Source of the DNA: JBPCRW01 sp050996405
GTDB lineage: Bacteria; Acidobacteriota; Blastocatellia; Pyrinomonadales; Pyrinomonadaceae
Direction of reading: 5' to 3'
Assembly: GCA_050996405.1 (NCBI GenBank)
Contig: JBPCRW010000069.1
Span: forward strand, 1-9,317
Length of the DNA stretch: 9,317 bases
Part shown: piece by piece, positions 1-6,941 of the stretch
Layout: each line of letters opens with the position of its first letter
Position numbering within the stretch: position 1 is the stretch's first letter
Program-made: the position numbers and the translations under genes
Notes under the pieces: generated by a model
Database searches by the model: none
What the model saw: only the letters and a program-made list of their open reading frames with translations
What the model was told of the DNA's origin: nothing

Positions 1-209
1 AATGCCAGAATCAAAGTCTTCGGCTGGCTCGACCAGTTCTCATCAGCCAGACTTATTTGTTTGCCGATGGTTGGCTGAACACGCGCCTGCTGACCTGCAT
101 CCGGCTTGCTGAAAAAATATCGTTGAACGACGACTCCGACTAATAAGACGACGGCGACAATAATTAAAACATTGGCAGTTAATTCCACCCTTTGAGATAG
201 CTTGCTCAT
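1..209 (-). CDS. Membrane-anchored thioredoxin-like protein, N-terminal part (cut by window edge)
   Basis: Reading the minus strand from ATG at 209 gives 69 open codons that run off the window edge. The protein begins MSKLSQRVELTANVLIIVAV, with one membrane helix at about residues 10-28 followed by RYFFSKPDAGQQ, and the visible part ends with WSSQPKTLILA. It aligns along its length with the start of the thioredoxin-fold protein at 7023: both show M.K..Q..E..A...IIV, an FF pair, P.AGQ and then QPKT followed by a hydrophobic strand. In that paralogue the QPKT strand leads straight into a CxxC active site, so a CxxC is expected just outside the window. The likely role is a periplasm-facing thiol-disulfide protein tethered to the inner membrane; this is inferred from the paralogue because the active site is not visible. 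The ribosome-binding site is weak. Confidence 0.72.
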   Translation of the reverse strand, partial: MSKLSQRVELTANVLIIVAVVLLVGVVVQRYFFSKPDAGQQARVQPTIGKQISLADENWSSQPKTLILA

Positions 210-244
210 ACGAAAAAGTAGAAGGGTAAAAGTAAAGAATAATT

Positions 245-261
245 TGTTGCTATAGGCAACA
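245..261 (-). terminator. Short hairpin between RHS relic and thioredoxin-like gene
   Basis: TGTTGC (245-250) and GCAACA (256-261) form a perfect 6-bp stem around a 5-base loop. On the minus strand an AT-rich tail (AATTATTC) follows. It lies after the stop of the RHS fragment and before the thioredoxin-like start, so it could be a weak terminator. The stem is short and the T tract is poor. Confidence 0.25.
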
Positions 262-282
262 TACTCCCGCAGATTTGAAAAG

Positions 283-519
283 TCAACATTTTTTGGGACA
301 AGTTGTCAAGAACCCAAACTTGGAGATTTTTTTGATACGTTTACCGTCGCCGTCATACAGATATTGTCCGATGCTGATATTAGCAGAATCTTTAACTCGG
401 CTTTGTTTATTTTCGGCATTGTAAACGAAACTTCTATTCTGAGCATCTGTAATCAGATTTCTACTCAAATCGTAAGTGTAGCCCTGACCCGAACTCCGGT
501 CAGTAGCAGATGTTCCCAA
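283..519 (-). pseudogene. RHS / YD-repeat protein fragment (relic)
   Basis: The minus strand encodes a run typical of YD repeats in RHS-family proteins: GYTYDLSRNLI, then a D-A-Q-N-R-SFVY-N-AENK stretch, then GQYLYDGDGKRIKKIS. Such repeats form the beta-barrel shell of large secreted or cell-surface RHS proteins, which are thousands of residues long. Here only about 70 residues remain. The same frame carries a TGA at 523-525 just upstream, and the first possible start is a TTG at 519 without a convincing ribosome-binding site. The 3' end trails off after KKIS into unrelated residues and stops at 283. It is best read as a decayed remnant of an RHS gene, not a functional small protein. Confidence 0.75.
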
Positions 520-522
520 GCC

Positions 523-890
523 TCAATTCGTCCAATCCAGACACAAGACGATTCGCTTTCTCTCGGCGAAAAGCCAAATAGCCGTACGGTCAACCACCAA
601 TCGTCACGCTCGTTTATTACGCAGAAAACGATAAAAACGAATAACCGCGCTCGGCAGACCTATTTCATTTTGACTTGCCAGCTTAAAGATGATGGCAAAG
701 CTGTTTGCTGCGCCACTTCCAAAAAAGAAGAAGCTATCGAAATACAGGTCTTCTGCTGAGAGCGTCGAAACGGTCTCGAACCTTTTCAATAAAATCGAAT
801 ATTTTATTTTCAAGCTCATCATTTGCCTCCAAAACCGTAGGTTCTTGTTGCAAAATCACTTATAGCGCAAGTGATGAACTTCTTTCCATT
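523..890 (-). pseudogene. Frame-broken minus-strand coding debris
   Basis: Several short minus-strand frames look partly coding, but none is a clean gene. From GTG at 859 to TAG at 734 a 41-aa reading contains a plausible amphipathic helix (ELENKIFDFIEKVRDRFDAL). The same frame continues upstream through a TAA to an ATG at 889 that has AAGGAG before it, as if one small gene carried a nonsense mutation. A second frame begins at ATG 822 or 819 behind GGAGG (826-830) and gives about 71 aa ending at 604, with Phe-rich, unconvincing content. Continuing past its TGA at 604-606, that frame reads toward the RHS relic until the TGA at 523. I recognise no family. The stretch is best described as decayed coding sequence, although the GGAGG-ATG 71-aa frame could be a genuine small gene. 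Confidence 0.35.
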
Positions 891-932
891 TCTCCTTCTT
901 AAAAGTGATAAGCGATCAGGGGAAAATAAATG

Positions 933-961
933 TTGACAAATTCATTTTGCAAGCCTAAGAT
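933..961 (+). promoter_or_regulatory. Sigma-70-type promoter candidate
   Basis: A consensus TTGACA (933-938) is followed after exactly 17 bases by TAAGAT (956-961), one mismatch from TATAAT. Transcription would start near 968, about 260 bases before the first plus-strand gene. The transcript would therefore be either a small RNA ending at the hairpin at 1020-1044 or a long leader of the gene at 1226. Confidence 0.5.
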
Positions 962-1019
962 TGTTTCGATTCAGTCCTATATCATTTTAAGTAAACCGAC
1001 AAAAAATTAATCCGTTGAT

Positions 1020-1054
1020 TTTTCAGGAGTGAAAACTCCGAAAAGTTGTTTTTG
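1020..1054 (+). terminator. GAAA-tetraloop hairpin with T-rich tail (terminator or attenuator)
   Basis: TTTTC, a bulged A and GGAGT (1020-1030) pair with ACTCC and GAAAA (1035-1044) around a GAAA tetraloop (1031-1034). The strand then runs GTTGTTTTTG. This has the layout of an intrinsic terminator in the plus direction. It lies about 60-80 bases downstream of the start predicted for the promoter at 933-961, so it could end a short RNA or act as an attenuator in the leader of the gene at 1226. Confidence 0.45.
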
Positions 1055-1149
1055 TAAATAGCATGGCAGGTTACATTGAGAATTATTTGTAATCATTTTT
1101 TCTGTTTCGGAATTATTTTGTTGGGTAAGCGAACGAAGGTTCTTTTCAT

Positions 1150-1196
1150 TTGACGAAGTAGGCGATTGAATATAATGAATTCATTATATTCAATCG
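1150..1196 (+). promoter_or_regulatory. Promoter candidate overlapping a 34-bp perfect palindrome (operator candidate)
   Basis: Positions 1163-1196 form a perfect loopless palindrome with 17-base arms centred on GAATTC (left arm CGATTGAATATAATGAA). The left arm contains TATAAT at 1171-1176, and by symmetry so does the minus strand. TTGACG lies at 1150-1155, giving a 15-base spacer, which is shorter than the usual 17. The gene at 1226 starts 30 bases after the palindrome. A symmetric site this long over a -10 box is what a dimeric or tetrameric repressor operator would look like. No T run follows, so it does not look like a terminator. Confidence 0.45.
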
Positions 1197-1225
1197 TATA
1201 ACTCCTACTGCTCGAACGGGGTTTT

Positions 1226-1768
1226 ATGAACGGCTCAAACTATAATGACTCTCTCAACGTCAGAATTTTAGTGAAAAGAAATTCTTTCAGAAAAATATAT
1301 TATCAATCTGTAGTAATCCTCTTTTTCCTCAGTATAAGTTTAATTTCAGTAAGCCAAGTTTATTCGCAGCAAACCACTCAATATTACCAAACAAATTCTA
1401 ATAGCAATCAGTCAACGACCAAGCAGGAAATCGCCCGTTTCGATATTAAAGTCGCGCGTGACGGCAACTCCTTGCCGATAGGTCAAGTGCCGCGCGTCCG
1501 CAAAGGCGATGTTCTTAAATTCAGATTGATTGACGAGCCGATCGGCGGTGTCAAGCTCGACGAAACGTCCTGGGACTGGACTCTGGTTGTCGCTTACGCC
1601 AACCCGCTCGTCAATCAGCAAAGAGAGGAAACCGTCAGCCCCGAAGTCAGATTTCGCAAGACCGGCTGGTATAAGGAATATTCATTTACAGTTCCGTTTG
1701 ACAGCCAGCCCGTCTTTTTCTTAAGCCCGCGCCAACTTCCGCGACCAAATCGTCAAGGCGATGAATAA
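1226..1768 (+). CDS. Secreted protein, N-terminal segment (probably split from the next ORF by a frameshift)
   Basis: This 180-codon frame starts with a long basic n-region and a hydrophobic core (VVILFFLSISLISVSQ, about residues 29-44) ending VYSQQ, so it carries a signal peptide. An N/Q/S/T-rich linker (50-67) follows, then a beta-rich segment (about 70-165) with RKGDVLKFRL and SWDWTLVVAY. ATG 1226 has only a weak GGGG-type ribosome-binding site. GTG at 1271 would give a more usual signal peptide (MKRNSFRKIYYQ) but has no site either. The last 15 codons (SPRQLPRPNRQGDE) look like out-of-frame reading. In the +1 frame the same bases give ARANFRDQIVKA running directly into the next ORF. The protein is therefore probably the first 166 residues of a protein of about 1083 residues. 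I recognise no family. Confidence 0.7.
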   Translation: MNGSNYNDSLNVRILVKRNSFRKIYYQSVVILFFLSISLISVSQVYSQQTTQYYQTNSNSNQSTTKQEIARFDIKVARDGNSLPIGQVPRVRKGDVLKFRLIDEPIGGVKLDETSWDWTLVVAYANPLVNQQREETVSPEVRFRKTGWYKEYSFTVPFDSQPVFFLSPRQLPRPNRQGDE

Positions 1769-4478
1769 GAATTTCGGCGACATCAGCAAGATCGGCGAGA
1801 AAATGGTGGAAATCTCCGGGGCTTATGCGCAGATTAATACCTTTCTTAACGAGCTGCAGACGGTCATCAACCGGAATCAATACGGTTATTATCCATCCCA
1901 GTCCGGTTACGATCCATATAGTTCTTACAATCCTTATAATAGCAGTTACAATCCATACTCCGGGCAGTCGTCATACGGCAGTTCATATAATTACAACTCA
2001 CCGTACGGGTATAGTTCGCCTTACGGCTCGCAGCCCGGTATTTATAATCAAACACCGGCGTGGCTGGATTTGGCGGTCGAGCGATTGGCGAAAAGTTTTA
2101 ATATTCAAATGCCGAGCTGCTGGTATGCCAACAACCAATACAATAGTCAATACAACAGTTATAATCCCTATAATACTTATACAGGCGGGACGACCAGCAC
2201 CGGCAGTAGCTATACCAGCAGTTATTACGGCAGCGGTTCTCCAACGCCAGCCACCGGCAGCGGCAGTTATGCTCCCGGTAGCGGCGGATTAGACAGAAAT
2301 GATTTCGTCGCCCGCTCGCAGTGCGTCGCCAGAGCGGTCAACCCGCAGGATTTTGACATCAGCGTGACGAGAATGTGGCAGCAGGGCGGAGTCTTTCTGG
2401 TTGCCGAACTTCAGAAAAAATATCCGCAGCTCGCTTTTTACATCAATGTCGCCGCCGTCGCCATTGATTTTATCGTCAGGGCTTTTCAGAAATCGCCCGT
2501 CAGAATCGTTCCGACTATTATTTCTACGAATATCACCGCTAATACGAGCAATTATCAAAATTATCCGGTAAATACGACCGCCAGTTCTTATACTTCATCT
2601 TATTACCAATCGCAGAACTTTCAATCCGACCCGAATCAAACAGTCACGGCTTCGACTAATGCGCCGCCCGCCGATTCCAAAATATCGCTTTACTCGAACA
2701 CACCGCCGAGCAATCAGGGCTATTTGACAACCTATCCGATTGTGGTCGAGAAATGGCAGGCTGAACCCGACGCGGAAATCGTTCGTCTGAACACGCCCGC
2801 CTTAAGCGAAGCCTGCCTGCACACGGGGCTTAATCTGCTCAAAAACACCAATCTGACCGACGACTGGACGGGTGATAATTTCACGCGCGATTTCAAGCTC
2901 GTCGTCACCTCCGATAACGGTTTTAGAAAAGAATTTCCGCTTCGTAAAAATCTGGGCTTAGGCGGCTGGGAACTTAATTTAACTCCGCCGGACGCGGCGC
3001 AGATTCCCAAAATAGCAATGTCTCTTGAAGGAGAGATCGTCGGGATGCGCGGGTTCAACGAGGTGAGAAGCGAAAAGTTCAAACTTCCGGTTGCGGGCAG
3101 CAGTAAATGGGAGATGGTTCCGGCGACGCAAGCCGATTTCGCGGTCGGCGGAAAGAAACGCATCGCCCTTCGCAACACAATCGGAGATTGCCTGTGCGTT
3201 CAGAGCGTCACTTACAAACCGGGCTTCGGAGGACAGTTCACGTTTGACAGAAGCGGCGGTGAAAATTCCTTGCAAGTTTCGCCCGATAATCTTTCGGTCT
3301 GGTTCGAGGTTGAGACGAGCAAGTTTCAGCCCGGTCAGGGAACGCTCGAAGTGAAAACCTACGGCGGTGAAATCGTTCCCATACCTCTCAAGCTTTACCC
3401 CGCGCTTCCCGAAATCAAAGATGTTCGCGTGGCGCGCGGCGACCGACAGATTCTTTTAACAGGCGAGCGACTTGAACAGCTTCGCTACGTTGTCGTTAAT
3501 GGCTACCGGGCGACTATCCAGCCGAACACTTTTGCACCGCCCGACAGTGATAATCCGCAGCTTTCAACGAAATTGGCAATCTTCGACGACCCGCGAATCA
3601 AGCAAACCGGCGCGACCGCTTCGCTCGAACTAGGGTTAGAAGACGAACGGCGTTTTTCCTACCCGCAAAACTTTACAATTCTGCCGGCGCGTCCGGCAAT
3701 TTCCGCCGATGAAAAAATGGAAGTCGAAGGCATTTCCGATGTTTTCCTGGTTATGCGGGATAATCTGCCGGTGAAAAATAAAAGGAACGTCCGAAATGAT
3801 GTTGCAAAAGATTCTTTCTCGCCCGGCGGCTCGATTGTAAATCAATTGATTGCCAGTCATACCTCGATGTTTCCGATAGATACCAAAGAAATTTCACTCA
3901 GCGTTCAGAACAATCTTAATGATTACGAATTCAAAAGTGAAAACATCTCGATTGAAACGCGTGTCGAGAAAAGCCAGACGGTGGCGGGAGATTATATCAA
4001 AACCGCCTCTGAAGTCCTGGATTCAAACGTCATGCGAATCAAGTTTTTTCTTTACAACGACACGCATACGAATCTCGGCGGGCGGCGCGTCCAGTTCAGA
4101 ATCCATGACCGCGAGCGGGGCGATTCCGACTGGTATACGATCAAGCAGACATTTGTCAGACTGCCGCAAATACTATCCGTTAAATGCGCTTCTGAGATGA
4201 ACGGGATGTGCGAGATGAAGGGAGACGGCATGGATTACGTCGGGCAGGTTTCAGTTGATGGAGGCAAGACCTGGTATCAGGGAGATAAAGGAACTTTGCA
4301 GGCGCAGCCGACGGTTGACGGTAAGTCAATGGTGATGATTCCGCAACTGATTAATAAGAAACTATTGCAAATAAAGTTGCGGGATTTTCCGGAAACTAAT
4401 GGCTTGGTAGTCAATAATCTTAATTTCACTAATTCTGTTAAATCCGGCATTCCCGCAACTAAAGTTAATAGTAAATAA
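1761..4478 (+). CDS. Large Tyr/Asn/Ser-rich surface protein with beta-sandwich domains
   Basis: This 905-codon frame overlaps the previous gene by 8 bases. Its own ATG lacks a signal peptide and has a poor ribosome-binding site, yet the frame is coherently coding back to 1725, so translation probably begins at 1226. Residues 1-40 form a helical segment. Residues 41-175 are low complexity, rich in Tyr, Asn, Ser, Gly and Pro, with repeated YNPYN-like units, interrupted by a helical segment (about 99-122). A hydrophobic helix lies at 222-242 (LAFYINVAAVAIDFIVRAF). From about 325 to the end the protein is beta-rich. Two stretches have the look of IPT/TIG-type folds: one from about 548 (LPEIKDVRV, LLTGERLEQLRYVVVNG) and one near the C-terminus (LPQILSVKC, MKGDGMDYVGQVSVDGG). 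It is probably exported and displayed or matrix-forming, because Tyr/Asn-rich tracts suit adhesive or scaffolding roles. No enzymatic motif is seen. Confidence 0.8.
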   Translation: MNKNFGDISKIGEKMVEISGAYAQINTFLNELQTVINRNQYGYYPSQSGYDPYSSYNPYNSSYNPYSGQSSYGSSYNYNSPYGYSSPYGSQPGIYNQTPAWLDLAVERLAKSFNIQMPSCWYANNQYNSQYNSYNPYNTYTGGTTSTGSSYTSSYYGSGSPTPATGSGSYAPGSGGLDRNDFVARSQCVARAVNPQDFDISVTRMWQQGGVFLVAELQKKYPQLAFYINVAAVAIDFIVRAFQKSPVRIVPTIISTNITANTSNYQNYPVNTTASSYTSSYYQSQNFQSDPNQTVTASTNAPPADSKISLYSNTPPSNQGYLTTYPIVVEKWQAEPDAEIVRLNTPALSEACLHTGLNLLKNTNLTDDWTGDNFTRDFKLVVTSDNGFRKEFPLRKNLGLGGWELNLTPPDAAQIPKIAMSLEGEIVGMRGFNEVRSEKFKLPVAGSSKWEMVPATQADFAVGGKKRIALRNTIGDCLCVQSVTYKPGFGGQFTFDRSGGENSLQVSPDNLSVWFEVETSKFQPGQGTLEVKTYGGEIVPIPLKLYPALPEIKDVRVARGDRQILLTGERLEQLRYVVVNGYRATIQPNTFAPPDSDNPQLSTKLAIFDDPRIKQTGATASLELGLEDERRFSYPQNFTILPARPAISADEKMEVEGISDVFLVMRDNLPVKNKRNVRNDVAKDSFSPGGSIVNQLIASHTSMFPIDTKEISLSVQNNLNDYEFKSENISIETRVEKSQTVAGDYIKTASEVLDSNVMRIKFFLYNDTHTNLGGRRVQFRIHDRERGDSDWYTIKQTFVRLPQILSVKCASEMNGMCEMKGDGMDYVGQVSVDGGKTWYQGDKGTLQAQPTVDGKSMVMIPQLINKKLLQIKLRDFPETNGLVVNNLNFTNSVKSGIPATKVNSK

Positions 4479-4590
4479 TCAAAGAATCCCTTTTGAAAAG
4501 TTCGCAACCGAGTAAGAAATTCAATAGATTTAACGGGGTTCCTCGAAGTCGAATATTAAATGATAATCGTGAAGGCTTTATAAAAATTAA

Positions 4591-4606
4591 AAGGAGAATA
4601 ACAATG
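4591..4606 (+). promoter_or_regulatory. Ribosome-binding site fixing the start at 4604
   Basis: AAGGAG (4591-4596) sits 7 bases before ATG 4604. The open frame continues upstream to 4493, but that extension has no ribosome-binding site and would put 37 polar residues before the signal peptide. The 4604 start is therefore chosen. Confidence 0.8.
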
Positions 4607-5359
4607 AAAATCGACAAAAAGTTAATTGGTACTCTAATGATTAGTGCCCTGACAATAACGCTTATTGGAATTTTTGCCTTTCGGCAGGAAGCACAAATTA
4701 GTCAACAATATCAGGATGATCCGCCGACTCCGGTTCAGCCGGGCGTTATGACCGAGAAACAAAAAAAGCATAGTAGGATTTTCCCTTCAGCGCGGGGCAA
4801 CCGAAAATTGATTCAGCAGTCGGGCAATGTCGAAGAGATTATAACTGTTCATTCCAGCTCAAATTTTAGTGGAAGAACGCCTCCGACAAGGGCTGGATAT
4901 TTCCAAAGACTTGCTTGTCAGTCGGATTCAGTCGTTATCGCAAGAGTCATAGGTAAGGATTCACAACTTACTGAGAATCAAGACTTCGTTTTTACGGACT
5001 ATGAGCTTGAAGTTGGACAGGTTTTAAAAAATAACTCGAATCTGGATATTCAGGCTTTGAAAAATATTACTTTAACTGTTCTGGGAGGTGCCGTTACAAT
5101 AGGTAATCGTCACATAAAACTTACTTTAACCAGAAAATTTCCGTTGCATGTAGCTGGCGAATATCTCCTGTTTCTCAAATATGTTCCTGACGCAGAATCT
5201 TACCGGCTCATCAGCGAAAGAGGCATTTTTAGTGTTTTAAATAACCAAATTATAACTCCTGAAGATCCTTCCATAATATCTCCTGATAGCGTTGAATCAA
5301 CTACCGCCTTGATTCGTGGAGTCGCTAATAATTGCTCAAATACTGGAGGTCAACAATAG
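4604..5359 (+). CDS. Secreted protein of unknown function, 251 aa, partner of downstream protease
   Basis: The N-terminus is basic (MKIDKK) followed by a hydrophobic core at about residues 8-26 (IGTLMISALTITLIGIFAF), so the protein is exported or membrane-anchored. A polar, Pro-containing linker (30-100) leads to a beta-rich domain from about 101 to 215. That domain has ACQSDSVVIARVIGKDS, FVFTDYELEVGQVLK, GEYLLFLKYVP and a GIFSV strand near its end. Only two cysteines follow the leader, C105 and C244, and they could pair. I cannot name the family. The stop codon TAG overlaps the GTG start of the metalloprotease by one base (TAGTG), so the two are translationally coupled. A chaperone, propeptide-like or inhibitor role toward that protease is possible from context only; no motif shows it. 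Base composition is AT-richer than the gene at 1761. Confidence 0.85.
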   Translation: MKIDKKLIGTLMISALTITLIGIFAFRQEAQISQQYQDDPPTPVQPGVMTEKQKKHSRIFPSARGNRKLIQQSGNVEEIITVHSSSNFSGRTPPTRAGYFQRLACQSDSVVIARVIGKDSQLTENQDFVFTDYELEVGQVLKNNSNLDIQALKNITLTVLGGAVTIGNRHIKLTLTRKFPLHVAGEYLLFLKYVPDAESYRLISERGIFSVLNNQIITPEDPSIISPDSVESTTALIRGVANNCSNTGGQQ

Positions 5360-5361
5360 TG
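5345..5361 (+). promoter_or_regulatory. Strong ribosome-binding site and GTG start of the metalloprotease
   Basis: GGAGGT (5345-5350) lies 8 bases before GTG 5359. The GTG overlaps the preceding TAG. From this start the reading gives a typical signal peptide (KNIFSFKVLRILIASSF), which shows that the real gene begins here and not at the later TTG 5415 or ATG 5421, which have no comparable ribosome-binding site. Confidence 0.75.
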
Positions 5362-6791
5362 AAAAATATTTTTTCATTTAAAGTTTTGAGGATACTTATT
5401 GCTAGTAGTTTTTATTGGCAATGTTCAGTATTGCATCAAATGCTCAGTGTCCTCCAAAAGGAGCTAATGCCGGGTGGCAAAGAATGCAAACTGGTGTTAG
5501 AACGATATACTACTTCATAGACGATGTGCAGGATGGTTTCAGAACCGCTGAAAGAGATCAGATAAAAGCGGCGTTCAATGATTGGTCTAGTAAATCGAAT
5601 CAAACCTGCATCAAACTGCTATTTGTAGAAGGCACATCAACAAGTGCTGATTATTACGTTCACTTTAACGGCAGCCCGATTGGAGAAACTTTCACTAAAG
5701 TTCCACATACTTTATATGTAACTCACGCCGATACTTATATTCAAATGTCTGATTTTGATAGAGATAATACTGGAAACGATACAATATTTCTAAAAGCGAT
5801 GTTGCATGAGATCGGGCATACAATGGGACTTGGTGATGTAGACTCAGGAGGAGTTGCGGGAGCATCTGTGATGAATACATACGATCCGGTTTTCAATAGA
5901 AATGATCCTCCTCCTAATTATCTTGCGACATCAGTACAGCCGTGTGATATAAATAGCATAAATAACAGCACTCTGCAGTGCTCAAGACCAAATGATTTCC
6001 CGGCTATTCCTCCTCCTCCGACAACTGCATGCTTAAATCCAGTTGAAAATTTTAACCAAGGCGCGTGTCCGTATGGTTTTTCCTCAGATTCAACCGGCTA
6101 TTACTGCTGCCAGGATACAAGCGGCGGGGAATACTGTATAGCCAATCCCGATCCACACGCTTATCCCAAGTGCTTGAATTGTGAAGAGGAAGCGCAGAAC
6201 TGTGGTCAGTGGGATGAATATAATTGCATCTGTCTTAATTCTTCTCCGATTCTGATTAATGTTTCCGGCAATGGTTTTAATCTGACTAATTTTGCGAACG
6301 GCGTGAGATTCGATCTCAACAGCGACGGCGCGCCGGAACAAATCTCATGGACAGCGCCCGGCTCGGACGATGCTTTTCTCGTGCTTGACCGCAACCATAA
6401 CGGCAGAGTTGATAACGGACAGGAATTGTTCGGCAACTATACCGAGCAGCCGCCGCTTACAGCAGCAGGAGAAAAGAAGAACGGATTCCGCGCTCTTGCC
6501 GTCTTTGACAGACCTGAAAACGGCGGAAACGGTGACGGCAAGATAAACAGACAAGACAGAATCTACAATGATTTGAGATTATGGCAGGACGCGAATCACA
6601 ACGGCATTTCAGAGCCGAATGAACTGCACACCTTGGATTCTCTGGGCGTGAAGACGATAGATTTGAATTACAAGGTATCGAAGCGAACGGATCAATACGG
6701 CAACTTCTTTAAGTATCGAGCCATAGTCAGAGATGCGAGAGATGCCGATGTCGGCAAATTCGCGTGGGATGTGTTTCTTCTGACGCATTGA
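5359..6791 (+). CDS. Secreted matrixin-like zinc metalloprotease with calcium-binding C-terminal module (frameshift in signal peptide)
   Basis: The main frame is open from 5409 to 6791. Numbering from codon 5415, it shows HEIGHTMGLGD at 131-141, the metzincin zinc site HExxHxxGxxD with E132 as catalytic base, and a Met-turn in ASVMN (M153). Together these mark an M10-like catalytic domain (about 25-160). A Pro-rich linker and a Cys-rich segment (about 206-273, ten cysteines) follow. The C-terminal module (about 277-458) begins SPILINVSGNGFNL, carries EF-hand-like loops DRNHNGRVDNGQE (325-337) and DANHNGISEPNE (392-403) plus NGDGKINRQD, and ends FAWDVFLLTH; the loops should bind calcium. The true start, GTG 5359, is in a different frame. 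A one-base shift at the T5 run (5409-5413) joins IASSF to LLAMFSIASNAQC, giving about 477 aa with a complete signal peptide. As written, the gene is interrupted unless the shift is an error or is bypassed. Confidence 0.85.
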
Positions 6792-6832
6792 CAGACATTT
6801 CAAATGGAAATTCTACGGATTAAAATTCAAAC

Positions 6833-6872
6833 TCAACAAAGAAGCGAGCCAGAAGACTTGCTTCTTTGTTGA
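6833..6872 (+). terminator. Strong 13-bp stem-loop after the protease operon
   Basis: TCAACAAAGAAGC (6833-6845) pairs perfectly with GCTTCTTTGTTGA (6860-6872). Inside the 14-base loop a further AG/CT pair can close past one mismatch. It begins about 40 bases after the protease stop. No T run follows, so it is either a terminator of reduced efficiency or a 3'-end stabilising structure. Confidence 0.5.
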
Positions 6873-6941
6873 TGAAATTTAAGTAGAATAACTTCAAAAA
6901 AACAACTGTTTTCTGCTTTATTCAATCAGAGTAATTCTCGT

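Larger units (their letters stand above)
903..1225. other. Gene-free AT-rich regulatory interval
   Basis: No convincing coding frame is visible on either strand. The interval holds the promoter candidate at 933-961, the hairpin at 1020-1054 and the 34-bp palindrome with a second promoter candidate at 1150-1196, all oriented toward the gene at 1226. The stretch from about 1055 to 1145 shows nothing further. Confidence 0.6.

Noticed and set aside
364..759. 131-codon plus-strand ORF opposite the RHS relic
   Set aside because: It is antisense to clear YD-repeat coding sequence, lacks a ribosome-binding site, and its product (Ser/Thr/Gln-rich) resembles no protein.
1825..2292. 155-codon plus-strand ORF inside the Tyr-rich region
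   Set aside because: It is a shadow frame of the low-complexity tract; its Ile/Thr/His-rich content is the expected frame-shifted translation of Tyr/Asn codons.
2732..3178. 148-codon minus-strand ORF
   Set aside because: It lies entirely opposite the beta-rich part of the large exported protein, which has coherent protein content; no start signal.
4493..4603. Upstream extension of the 251-aa protein
   Set aside because: It would bury the signal peptide behind 37 polar residues, while ATG 4604 has a well-spaced AAGGAG.
5410..5416. Programmed -1 ribosomal frameshift heptamer in the protease leader
   Set aside because: In the zero frame the bases read T-TTT-TAT, which does not fit the X-XXY-YYZ pattern; no strong stem was seen directly downstream. 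An indel is simpler.
5448..5453. Lipoprotein reading of the protease leader (SNAQC)
   Set aside because: The residue before the cysteine is Gln, which does not fit a lipobox; cleavage after SNA by signal peptidase I is more plausible.
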